In this document: positions 47,310 to 58,749 of the stretch, one piece after another
Position numbering within the stretch: position 1 is the stretch's first letter
Layout of the letters: every line of letters begins with the position of its first letter
From: Labia minor
Lineage: Eukaryota > Arthropoda > Insecta > Dermaptera > Spongiphoridae
NCBI GenBank assembly: GCA_963082975.1
Contig: OY720345.1
Span: forward strand, 55,596,528-55,660,527
Reading direction: 5' to 3'
DNA length: 64,000 nt
Made by a program: the position numbers and the translations under genes
Notes under the pieces: generated by a model
Seen by the model: only the letters and a program-made list of their open reading frames with translations
Databases searched by the model: none
What the model was told of the DNA's origin: nothing

Positions 47310-48760
47310 TATCATAATTCTTGAATTTTTTTGTTTAATTACATTTCGGTTGATTTTTCCCCAATTTCTCTAATCATATGTCTCCTTTTCCAGTCCAATT
47401 CATTTACCTATTAATGTTGCATAAGGCATTTAAATTTCTTAATTTGGCTAGAACACTCCATTTTTTAAAATTTTAAATAGAGGGAGAGAGAGAGAGAGGT
47501 TCTAATTATATATATATATATATATCTGTTTCTATGACAGCAAAAAAGTAAACAAATTACATACATACAAACATTCTCCTTTATATAGATTTCTGAAAAA
47601 TGGAACACCCGCAGCTCAGCTCAGGAGTTACCTAAGATTCTAATTTATTTTTTATTTTTCATCATTTGAGGTACCCTTCACCTCAGAAAAATTTGGTTAC
47701 CTTACTCCTTGTAGTTTAGGCTCCGGACACTATCGTATTAAATATATAGATAAGATAAATAAATATATAAATGTGAGATAATCTTAAAGATAAATTCATT
47801 TAAAATTTTTATTTGAGAGTGACCCTATATTTTAAATTATATATTTTTAATACCGATATTTTTTAAAACATATTTAAGTTACAAATTGTTAAGATTTTGT
47901 TATTGATAAAGATAAGAAAATTCACATTCTACTTATTTTTTCGTTTATAAAAATTAATGACATCAAAATATATATACTGTGCTTCTATAAATGAGAATTA
48001 CTGTTTCGAGTGTTACCTCATTTTTCTCTTGGTTTATAAAATTAGAGAAATATTTATTCATCTCTACAGAGCAATTTATTCTCGAAGTACGAATCTGATT
48101 TACAATTTGTATTTTGTCACGAAATAATAATAGGAAGAATAATAATGAAAATATCATTGGAATCAAAATTGTTTCCTGGTGGTTTTCAAAAGCATTAAAA
48201 GTTTGAAGGTTAAAAGTGAATGAATTTTTGGGTGGACGACTGGCCGGTCGGCTGAGGAAAAAGAGGACAGACGGACTGACAGGAGGTATAATGGGAGGTT
48301 GGGGGAGGGAATGAGGTGGTGGAAGGGAGAGAAAGCAATTACTCCTCGTTCGTTTCGTTTCGTTTCGTTGTTCATTCCGAGGGTTTGTGGAATTCGTTAA
48401 TAACTTGAAAAAAAACCTTCTCAGCCATTCCCCCCACCACTCCAGTCCTCCCATTTTGCCCATTGGAAAGGACGGTCAAAGGGAACCCTTTTCTAGCACA
48501 ATAGGACGGGTTACTTTTGCCACCCTCGGGCAAATTTCTAACTACCACTGCCAACGCGCGTTTATTTATTTGATCGCCTTTCATTAATTTCCCACAAAAT
48601 GAAAAAAAAATATAGTAAAAAAAAAAGATCGGGAATTTCAATCATCAAATATCGACAAGGACTGAATAATCAATCAGAAATCTGTTTCAGGTTGACTTCT
48701 TGTTAAAAAGTGTTTTTTTTTTTATCTTATAGGCTCTTATATGCAGTTTTGTCCAGTCAA

Positions 48761-48791
<31 letters not shown>

Positions 48792-49215
48792 GTAATAATA
48801 TCAAATGAATCAGGTCTATAGGAATTTGGAAATGAAGATTCGACAAAATTCTTAAATTACATTTAAAAGATTAATTTTCATTGAATCAATGAGTCTAGAA
48901 CTTTTTTTTTAATTTTATAGGTATTGGATTTCTTTTAATTAGTATTTCACCTTTCAAATTTTATTTTAATATATTAAATTAATTTATATGTTTTGGGAAG
49001 GGTTCAATTGAATTAGATATATATTTAATATCCTCTAGCAACATTTTAATTTATTTTATTTTTTCCCAGCTTAAATTGAATGTGTTAAAGGCTTAAATAC
49101 TATAGTATATTACTATACTAACCCTATGGGCTGTTTGGACTACAGCCCAGGGGCGCCATAACTTAAGAGTAGTCACGAACTGAGGAATTTTTAGAATAAG
49201 GAGGAATATTCTTAA
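47310..49215. other. Spacer with a unique ORF-bearing patch
   Basis: (AT)n at 47508-47525, (CGTTT)n at 48352-48370 and (AAT)n at 48763-48790. The minus strand 47963-48463 is open for 166 codons from an ATG. Its product is low-complexity (PPPHSLPQPP, FFLLLF), without recognisable domains, so I do not call a gene. The block 48200-48560 is less AT-rich than its surroundings and could be exonic or regulatory. Confidence 0.4.
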
Positions 49216-49221
49216 AAAAAA

Positions 49222-49367
49222 TGAAATTTATGTTAACGCGCTGGTTTAATAAATATTATTTATTAATTTTAATTTATAATTTACAATCCATTAAATTTAA
49301 TTTAAATATAATATATGTGAATTAATTCAATTCAAATTTGCGAGATAGTAGAGTGGAGACACTCCAG
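49222..49367 (+). mobile_element. Family C copy 3 (3' part only)
   Basis: ACGCGCTGGTTTAATAAATA through GCGAGATAGTAGAGTGGAGA and CACTCCAGAT. The terminal hairpin GAGTG-GAGA-CACTC is intact. Confidence 0.72.
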
Positions 49368-49369
49368 AT

Positions 49370-49774
49370 TTTTTATAAAAGAGATTCAAATTTAATAAAT
49401 TTTATAATTTAAGATTTAAAAAATCTTCTTATAAAATTTTAAATATGTAAATTGAATAAAGATATAAAAGCAAAAACCAAAAGAGAAAAAAAATAAATAT
49501 AATAATAATTAATTAATATAATATCTTATTTTTTTCTGTTTCAATATTTTATTATAACTGGAAGACTCCTTTCACATTTACCTTGAAGTATGTGGATATT
49601 CTCAGATACGATTCAAATTTCTCATTATATTTTAAAACCTGAACTTTTTTTTATTTCATTCTCACTTTTTATATTTGCTCTAATCTTATTAAAAGCGAAA
49701 GCTTCTTATAAGTTCCTTTTAATTTTTAATTTTCTTAAAAATAAAAAAAAAATATGAAAGAGATTATACTCTCT

Positions 49775-49812
<38 letters not shown>

Positions 49813-50000
49813 ATATAAGTATATATTTTAGATTACTTTTTCACATTTTCTTTCTTTTCTTTTATCACCCTTCATTAATTTGTTTGAAAACAATTCATTA
49901 AAACGTATTTTTCTTCATAGAAAAGTTAAATTGTGTGATTCAATCCTTAATCTGTTTTTTCAATATCAATATTGATTAAAAAAAAATAACATTCAAATTG
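49370..50000. other. AT-rich spacer
   Basis: (AT)n at 49780-49809. Nothing else recognised. Confidence 0.5.
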
Positions 50001-50004
50001 TTTT

Positions 50005-50652
50005 TTTACTATCTCGCCAGAGATAGTATTGCGATCACGAAAATTTTCGATGTTGAGATTTTGATGTTTTTATACGTTTTGAAGGTTCCTGAATCATTTT
50101 CACTAAGGTTGAGAAAAATGTCTGTGTGTGTGTGTGTATGTGTGTGTGTATGTGTGTATGTGTGTATGTGTGTGTGTGTGTATGTATGTAGGCAAGATTA
50201 CGCAAAAACGGTTTGAGCTAGAATGATGAAATTTGGTACATGGACATTATTCAAAATTCATAGTTTTCTATCAACTTTTGAGAAATGTAGCTCAACCGGA
50301 AGAGGGTCATTACCTACAACGTTTTGATTTTTTTTCCTCTAAAGTGACCGTAAAAATAAAGATATATGTTTGATAATTTTTCACATGATTAATAATTGTA
50401 TAAAACTGCTATATATAGAATTTCAGCTTGATTGATTCGCTGAAATTACCAGAATTAATTTTTTAACACTGCAAATCTCACGCGCCAACACGTGACGTGG
50501 TGCCATCAACAAAAAGCCAAACATGCGCTGGTTTAATATTTATTATTTATTATTTATAATTTATAATTAATTAAATTTAATTTAAATATAATATATTATG
50601 TTATTTAATCCAATTCAAATTGCGAGATAGTCGAGTGGAGACACTCCAGCTA
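50005..50652 (+). mobile_element. Family C copy 4 (full length)
   Basis: 5' hairpin ACTATCTC-GCCA-GAGATAGT, palindrome CGAAAATTTTCG, then TGAATCATTTTCACTAAGG and a TG/TATG array (50122-50190). It continues with ACGCAAAAACGGTTTGAGC, GAAATTTGGTACATGG, CACGTGACGTGGTGCC and GCGAGATAGTCGAGTGGAGA, ending in CACTCCAGCT. Serves as reference copy with its inverted near-twin at 52196. The ORF at 49998 is a microsatellite reading. Confidence 0.85.
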
Positions 50653-50654
50653 AT

Positions 50655-52190
50655 TTTTTTTTTTTTTAATAAAGAATAGCATTTTCTATCATTTTTTCCT
50701 TGTAAGCTATTTATTTATTTTATTAAATTTAATTTATTTAATTATTTTAAATAATTATTCCAATGTCCCTAAAAGAAATCTTTTTAAGATATATTACAGA
50801 AAAATTGTAGTTTTTCTTTATTGTCTTTTCGCATTAGATTTTAAATAGAAATCATGTTACAGATACTTGAGAATTCTTAAGTAACCACTTTATTAATGGT
50901 GGAAATAAAAATAAATTCAAAAGGACTCTTAGATGGAAGGAATTCTGCGTGAAATTTAGAAAAAAAACCCTTAGGAAATAAATAGAAACCGTATTCTTAA
51001 TAATCATTTAACTTTAAATGATATAAGATCTCGAGCATTTTCATAAGATTTAATTAAAATCATAAGCATAATTTTAGAGAGATTAAAAATAAACCTTTTT
51101 AATTATTTAAATATTTAAATATATCATTAATTTTGCTCCTGTAATAAAATTATTTATTGTGCTTACATTTATAAGTTTTTAAAAATTTTAAATTGCGTAA
51201 AAACACTGGATTTTTGAAAATCATGTCATTTACATTTGTTAATTTAGGAAACTTGACTTTTACCATGTAGCAACAACTGTTAAACTTTATATCTGCGAGG
51301 CGCTCTTTATGAAAATTCAAGGAGCCACAAAACTGAGAAATGGAATCCATTATCCCGCAATCATGATAAATAACTTGGTTTTCATTAAATTCTTCGCTAT
51401 GCGAAACTTGTAATTGTTCTATTAATTGTTATTGTGATAATCGAATGCGATAATTTGATTATTCAGCAGATAGTCTGTTAGCCTGTGATTGTACATTTCT
51501 ATTTCTTCGTTTTTGTGTCTGCTCGGAGTTTCTCTTGCTCTTTGACGGTCATGTCTCTTTACATCTCTTCGTTTTGACGTTGTTTTTCTCTATTCAGGCG
51601 TCTTTTTTTGAATTAGGGTTTTCTATTGTTATATCTGTATTAAATTGAGCAAATATATCTTTAATTTATGTTAATTATAAATAGAATTAATATACTTACA
51701 AAAATAGAGGTTAATCTTTATTTATTATTCTTTATAAATTGTTTACAAAATTATTGTAACCAAAATATTTTTTCAAACACTATATTATGGTACAATTGGT
51801 GGTAGAGTCGTTCGGCCGCAACTTACAGGTTACCGACACAGTTTTAGGGCTTTTATATATATAATATTGTTTTTTTTTATTCAAATTAAAATAAAAAATT
51901 CTGAAGAAGGTTTGAAATTTCCTGAATCTTAAATCCTACGTCTAAAATAAATTTATCTAAAAAGTGTAACATTAAAGAATTTGTCAACTAATTAAAAATA
52001 ATTATTTTTCATTTTAATTAAATTTTTTTCTTTTTTGGTTGTTCACATATATATATATATATAACAAATTTAACAAAATATAATCGAGGTGTAAAAGAAG
52101 GAAAGAAGCAAAAGCTGCAGCGTGTGGAGGTCGTTAAGTCTTGTCGCTCGCTCTTGGATGGATGGCCCAGGAGATGAAAAACAAAACAAA
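50655..52190. other. Spacer between inverted family C copies
   Basis: Mostly AT-rich. A moderately less AT-rich stretch at 51360-51600 shows no ORF with recognisable domains. Confidence 0.45.
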
Positions 52191-52195
52191 TTAGC

Positions 52196-52829
52196 TGGAG
52201 TGTCTCCACTCGACTATCTCGCAATTTGAATTGGATTAAATAACATAATATATTATATTTAAATTAAATTTAATTAATTATAAATTATAAATAATAAATA
52301 ATAAATATTAAACCAGCGCATGTTTGGCTTTTTGTTGATGGCACCACGTCACGTGTTGACGCGTGAGATTTTCAGTGTTAAAAAATTAATTCTGGTAATT
52401 TCAGCGAATCAATCAAGCTGAAATTCTATATATAGCAGTTTTATATAATTATTAATCATGTGAAAAATTATCAAACATATATCTTTATTTTTACGGTCAC
52501 TTTAGAGGAAAAAAAATCAAAACGTTGTAGGTAATGACCCTCTTCCGGTTGAGCTACATTTCTCAAAAGTTGATAGAAAACTATGAATTTTGAATAATGT
52601 CCATGTACCAAATTTCATCATTCTAGCTCAAACCGTTTTTGCGTAATCTTGCCTACATACATACACACATACACACATACACACATACACACACACATAC
52701 ACACACACAGACATTTTTCTCAACCTTAGTGAAAATGATTCAGGAACCTTCAAAACGTATAAAAACATCAAAATCTCAACATCGAAAATTTTCATGATCG
52801 CAATACTATCTCTGGCGAGATAGTAAAAA
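52196..52829 (-). mobile_element. Family C copy 5 (full length, inverted near-twin of copy 4)
   Basis: Shares with copy 4 variants that other copies lack (TACATGGACATTATTC, CTCAACCGGAAGAGG, GCCAACACGTGACG/TTGACGCGTGAG). Both termini are intact. The ORF at 52628-52846 only spans its microsatellite. Confidence 0.85.
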
Positions 52830-52834
52830 CCACT

Positions 52835-53720
52835 CACCAAGTCCATCGGTCCCTTTTATTTTATAGTGGTATATTTTATTTATTTATTTATCTCCTTCCC
52901 CTTCTATTTTATTCTTTTACCTTCCCGCTCGGCAACCGCCATTCCTGCTGTTTTGGGCATTTTTATGTGCCCTGAAAATGACTTGACAAATCCATTTTAT
53001 TGCCTCCTTTCTTGCGATTTTTTTCTCTCTCTTTTCTTTTGTGTTGTTTGACGACGTCATCAGACGTCATTGAAAATAATGCTAAATTCGACAATAAATT
53101 TCAATATTCGATTTAAATAAAATTAAATTATCCATTATCAGTTCAACCGGAGGGATTCCGTTACGATCTTCGTCTCAATTAAGACTTTATCCCCTTTTCG
53201 AATAGAATAAAAAGATATTTCATTAAATAAAATCCTATAATCATATAATCTATTTTTATTGTATTTACATTGAAATAATAATAGCATTATTTTTCTATAA
53301 TATTCAAATGAACTTTAATTGACTAGCATAAATAAAATTATAAATGTCTGAAAATTCTTTAGAGATTTTAAAATTTTTAAATACTTTGCTTTGTATGTTG
53401 AATATAAAACATTTTTTTTTTGTCTGATTTATTAAAGTTTAATTTAAAGCACCACGTGTCAGGGAGGAAACGACCAAGCGATACGTGACTTGCTATCCAC
53501 AAAGTACCATACTACGATCAATCGGGTTTTAATGCCCTCCGTATCTGATTCCACAGTTAAGTTTTGTATGACAAAGTACCACATACAATAGATTGTAACT
53601 AAACTTACTTAAATTATCAAATTGATAACTCATATTTTAATTAAATAAATATTATATTCTCCATTCAGAAAAGTATTTTTTTCACACTTACAATTAAGTG
53701 TAAAAAGATTTTATTTGTAA
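52835..53720. other. Spacer
   Basis: A pair of GACGTCAT motifs at about 53053 and 53063. The block 53448-53580 (CACCACGTGTCAGG, AAAGTACCATACTACGAT and repeated AAGTACCAC) is less AT-rich and resembles no other sequence in the window. Confidence 0.4.
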
Positions 53721-53724
53721 ATAG

Positions 53725-53818
53725 TAATTAGTTGATATCTTAAAACTATTTTTTGTATCATTTTGTGTTTAATTGATGTTTAATTTAAAATTTCACCAGA
53801 TTTAAGTTATAATATATT
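53725..53818 (+). repeat. Left 94-bp flanking direct repeat
   Basis: TAATTAGTTGATA to TTAAGTTATAATATATT. Aligns without gaps to 54323-54416 with about five mismatches. Borders the SINE/LINE chimera. Confidence 0.9.
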
Positions 53819-54322
53819 TCCTTTGAGGAGGCAGCTTAGCCGTGCGTGCATAGTGGCAATTTTCTACACATGAAGTCGGCGTTCGATTCCAACTAAGAAC
53901 ACATTTTTCTAAGCTGCCTCCCGCTCCAGGAACTGCAAAGCCTGGTTCTATATAACCCTTCTCCAGCAGGATTACTTCAAAATAAGCAACCACACGCAAC
54001 AATGGATCGTGATGAGAAGAACAAATAAGATGGTACTCAATCCACCCGTTCTGGAGGACCCGGATCTTCACGAAAACATAAAAAGAAAAATGAAGTTAAC
54101 ACCCAAGGAACATTCATATATTGGCACACTGAACATCAATACCCTTATTAAAAAGCCGAAAAGTTTGATAATCTAATAATGGAACTCGATCGGCAGAAAA
54201 TCCAAATAATTGCTCTTCAAGAAGATCTGTCAAAACAAAGAACATACAAAGGGATAGCATGTGTGAATAAGGAGAAAGTGAGAGCTTTGCGTGATCCCAG
54301 AGGGTCCAAACACAAATAATAC
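53819..54322 (+). mobile_element. SINE 2: tRNA head plus LINE endonuclease start
   Basis: GGAGGCAGC (53827-53835), A-box-like CTTAGCCGTGCG, and GCGTTCGATTCCAACTAAGA, whose last part is identical to SINE 1. The closing strand GCTGCCTCC (53913-53921) gives a perfect 9-bp stem. The body encodes KAEKFDNLIMELDRQKIQII followed by ALQEDLSKQRTYKGIA; compare the ALQE motif of APE-like LINE endonucleases and RTE-type openings. The 3' end is GAGCTTTGCGTGATCC, GAGGGTCC and ACAAATAATAC. It is flanked by 94-bp direct repeats. The LINE coding between the endonuclease start and the 3' end is absent. Confidence 0.85.
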
Positions 54323-54416
54323 TAATTAGTTGATACCTAAAAATTACTTTTTGTATCATTTTGTGTTTAATTGATGTTTAATTTAAGATTTCACCAGATT
54401 TAAGTTATAATATATT
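54323..54416 (+). repeat. Right 94-bp flanking direct repeat
   Basis: Partner of 53725-53818. See that entry for the alignment. Confidence 0.9.
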
Positions 54417-54419
54417 ACT

Positions 54420-54930
54420 ATCCTGAAAGTCGCAGTAGAGACAATTAGAGGAATATATGAACCATATTATAATATATGGTTCCTATAAGTATATATAGAC
54501 AAATAATATGGTACATTATAAGTAGATATTGTTTAATACATGATAAATACATTTACTAAAGTCTCATACAAAAATAATCTATTGAAATCGATTGCTGAAC
54601 TAAAACAGGAAACAAAAACAATTGGATGTCAATCTCGAAATCTAAATTCTATATGAATTGAGTTGAGAAGGAAAAGAGACATGAAAATATGTATATGTAT
54701 TTTCCAGTGTGCACTTAACACAGGTACTGTTTGTATGATATGGTTCAGATTTGACCTCATGTCGCTATTGAGCTGACAAACTAAACAAAACGCCCACCCA
54801 CTTTTAGAGCTATTTAAATCAACTGTCAATCTGTCAATCAAATAATATTTTTTTTGAAAATGTCACAAATATATACGTACTAATATACGTAGATGTGTTG
54901 TAATCGATATAATATCAAGAAAAGCTGAAT
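54420..54930. other. Spacer
   Basis: Repeated ATAATATATGGTTC-like words at 54460-54485. No gene recognised. Confidence 0.45.
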
Positions 54931-54936
54931 AAAACT

Positions 54937-55419
54937 TCATTAAGGTTGAGAAAAATGTCCGTATATGTGTATGTGTGTGTAGACAAGATTAACCAAAAAC
55001 GGTTTGAGTTAGAATAATGAAATTTGGTATCCGGGCATTATTCAAAATTCGTAGTTTTCTATCAACTTTTGAGAAGAGGGTCATTACCTACCACGTTTTC
55101 ATTTTTATTCCTATAAACTGACCATAAAAATAAAGATATATGTTTGATAGTTTTTCACATGTTTAAAAATTGTATAAAACTGCTATATATAGAATTTCAG
55201 CTTGATTGATTCGCTGAAAGTACCGGAATTAATTTTTTAACACTGCAAATCACGCGCCAGCACGTGACGTGGTCCCATCAACAAAGAGCCAAACACGCGC
55301 TGGTTTAATAAATATTATTTATTAATTTTAATTTATAATTTAATTAATTAAGTTTAATTTAAATATAATATATGTTATTTAATCCAATTCAAATTGCGAG
55401 ATAGTCGACTGGAGACACT
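54937..55419 (+). mobile_element. Family C copy 6 (5'-truncated)
   Basis: Starts within the family at CATTAAGGTTGAGAAAAATG. Short TATGTG tract, then the ACGGTTTGAGTTAGAATAAT block, CAGCACGTGACGTGG and GCGAGATAGTCGACTGGAGA. The terminal hairpin is damaged (GACTG). Confidence 0.75.
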
Positions 55420-55424
55420 CATTT

Positions 55425-58318
55425 TTAAAAACGTTTAATTTCTTAAGATTAAAGGTTTAATACTTGCTTACAGTCGGACAAACTTAGATTATCAATTAAC
55501 CCAAAAATAATTAAAATCAAATCCCCGACCAGACTATTATTTTTTATCAAATAATTTATTATTACTCAATTTAATTATTTTCGGATAGGAGAAAAAATAC
55601 ACTTTTAGTGTAGTAAAATAAATAAAAGAATACATTTAAATTTGGAAGAATTCATTATTAAATTACTATATTTATTCTATATATATATATGCAAATTTTA
55701 AAACAAATATTTATATGCCGAAGTAAATTTTAATATTTTTTTTCTTATAAGAGGAATAAAATTCCATTTCTAGGGAAATGTATTCGTTATGTTTGTTTAT
55801 TTAAATATATATATCTATAGATATATATAGAATAGATATATATACTTGATAAAAAAACATTTGAAAAATAAATTCGTCATTTGTAATTATTTTCTATCTA
55901 TGTATGTCTCACTCTGTTTTTTCATTTCATATTAAATAGTCTGAATATTTCCTCATTTAATGAATTTATTTTCTCCTGTTTAAATGTTCTCTCTCTCCCT
56001 TTTTCTGATCGTGTTTTTGTTGTTTTTCTCTAACTTTGTGCTCTCATTGCATTCAGTTTAAAATTTTGGAACTCTTTTATGGTTGTTTTTTGCTGCATAA
56101 AATATTAAATAATCATACATTGCGAGATTCTTTCTCATCCTCTTTAAAAGTGACAATCTTTTGGCAATCAAATAACCATTGTTTTTACATACATGATAAT
56201 AATTATGGCTTAGTTAGGAAGAATGAAAATACTTTTATTAGAGCATGCAATAATAAATATTTCATTAAATGAAAATAAAAACAAAAAACAAAAAAACAAA
56301 AGATCTTCTTCATCTATATATCATTTTTACTTTAACTGATAATCATATCATATCATATATTTCAAACTTTTCTAAATATATTAAAATCAACGTTTTTATC
56401 TCATTATTCCCATCCTTCTATTCGTTTTTCTTACTTTTTCAAGAATCACTTTTTGGAGAAGGTGGGTAATTATATTTTGTACGTGTCACGATTAATTCTT
56501 CATTTTATGGATACAAATTCATAAAGAAATAAATTTACAATTGAGTAGATTGTTTATGATTCCTTGACTCTATAAAACAGTTAACCAATTTTACCTATTC
56601 TGGCTATGAGCCGTTACACAAAAATTTGATCATAAAATTAAATTATAAAAATATATATATAATAGCTGTAAATACATTCCCAATATACACACTAAAGGTC
56701 AAAGCGTTAAGGGGAGACATTGGACAACGTCTCCACAGGCGTCCTTTATCGAGAAAAAAAAAGTTAAAGGCAAAACACCTGCTTAAACACTGTTAAATAG
56801 TAACTTAAACACCAACCTTGAACCGTAACTACATGTGAAAATAAATAAATAATAGTTTTTTAATTATCGCTTACATTCTAACCTTATAAAATAACAGAAA
56901 ATGGGCAAAAATTATTTTTTTTTTTAATATTCCTTACAGGATATCTGGCATTTTCATTATTTGAAATGTTCATCGAAATCACATCGACATGACAAAATTA
57001 TTTTTGATTGAAAATCCAAAGAAGGGTAAGGAAAATCGTGTTGTACGTTGTCTTTCCTTGTCCAGAATAATAATTTTAAAATATATATAATGAGTTCTAC
57101 AAATAAAATAATTAATAAATATATAATTCAGAAAGAGACTTGAAGGTATGAAATAAATATATTTTAAAGAAATTAAAAGATTGTGTTGTATCACGAATTT
57201 ATTATTGTTAATAATAATAATAATAATAATAATAATCATCATCTTAGTTTTTTTTTTTGTAATTCCATTGAAATTAATGTTTCATATAACTTTTGATAGA
57301 TAAACTTTCTCACTGGAAACTTTTCAAGTCGATATTTGATGGCGTTTACCACACGGCGGATGGTAGGTTAGTGGGTGGGAGTGGAGAGAAGGGAAGGAAA
57401 GAGTGAGAAGAAGCTCTCTCTCTCTGAAAGCTGAACGAAGACAAAAGACAAAGTCAAGAAATCTTCAAGAAAACGGCATCGAAACTCCGTTTCCATTTTG
57501 AAGAACCTATTCGTTTCATTGTTTGAGTTTCTACAATCCTCCATTCCACTTTCTTCAAAACCTCAATACTCAAAAAAAAATCTCTATTAGAATATATCTG
57601 ACAAACTTAACAAAATTTCCAAATGACTTAGTATATTGGAACAAAATTAATTGGTTTGTATATCATTTGACTTTAATATTAAAAATAATAATTAAAATAA
57701 CACCTTTTCCCCTTCCCCTATCAACACTATATTCCTTCTATCCCAGATAGACAAAAATAAAACACTCAATATAAATCGAATTAAATAACCCAAATTTCTT
57801 AATTTTTACGTTTTAATTATAAATTAACTTTAACTTAAGATAAATTAACTTATAATAAACTAAATATTTTTTTATTCGTCTAATAATATCTTAATTTCAA
57901 ATTTTCATTAAAATACTATTTTTTTATTTTTTTTTTTTCTTATATCGTATTTCATTTCTCAAGTAGGTATATAAGAAAAGTTTTCTAATATCTAGAGAAA
58001 CGAAAAGCGTTTCCAAAGTATTTTTAAAGTTTTCAAGGAGTTGTCTCTCCAAATCAAATAATAGCAATTGTATTTATCTATTTATTGATTTTAATAAGAA
58101 ACGAAAATAAAATATACTTCGAAAAGATTTCAAATAATACTTTTTGAATGTTTTTCTTTTCTTTCTCTTTTCTTTTGATAAATTTTGATAAATATTTAAT
58201 AAATAATAGAATTAAATAATTTTATTAATTGTCAAGTTTTTTTGGTTTACTTTAAATTAGGAAATTATTAATGTGTTTGAAACTTAATTGAAAATTTAAA
58301 TACGTGAGTCATACAATG
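55425..58318. other. Long gene-free spacer
   Basis: (AT)n at 55675-55690, an AT/CTATAG palindromic patch at 55806-55845 and (AAT)n at 57207-57237. A GC-richer GA/CT block lies at 57340-57500. The ORFs at 56036-56272 and 57523-57750 show no recognisable domain. Confidence 0.45.
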
Positions 58319-58322
58319 AGTA

Positions 58323-58745
58323 AAGAGACAAATGGCTATTGCTCAAAAACGGTTTATTTGATTCCTACAAAATTCAGGCTATTTTTAAACATAATCATCC
58401 CACAGTAATGAACTTGTCTCATCTTTCTTACAACTTCCTAAGCTGACCCGTGATAAGCTTCACAAATTGGGTTGGGAAGTCTTACCTCATCATACTTACA
58501 GTCCCGATCTGGCCCCATCTGATTTATACATGTTTGAAACGTAAAAAAAAAGATCTGTTAACAATGAGGAAGTTAAGGAAGTGCTTCAAAATTGGCTTTG
58601 GGGTAAATTGAAAAAATTTGTTGCCAATGGAAGTTGCAAGAAAGTTGGGACAATGGCCTCACTGTGGGGGTGATTATGTTGAAAAATACCCTGAATTTTG
58701 TAAGAATCAAATAAACCGTTTTTGAGCAATAGCCATTTGTCTCTT
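58323..58745 (+). mobile_element. mariner deletion derivative, 423 bp, with 55-bp terminal repeats
   Basis: Terminal inverted repeats AAGAGACAAATGGCTATTGC then TCAAAAACGGTTTATTTGAT match over about 55 bp with about one difference. The interior encodes LHKLGWEVLPHHTYSPDLAP then SDLYMFET (third catalytic Asp region). After a stop it continues with NNEEVKEVLQNWL and KFVANG, ending DYVEKYPEFCKNQI. N-terminal and first two catalytic blocks are deleted. A TA sits before the left end; the right flank reads AA or TA depending on the boundary chosen. Confidence 0.85.
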
Positions 58746-58749
58746 AAAT

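Noticed and set aside
49998..50216. ORF with CVCVCVYVC repeats, and its twin at 52628-52846
   Set aside because: Microsatellite within family C. The cysteine-rich appearance comes from TGTG repeats.
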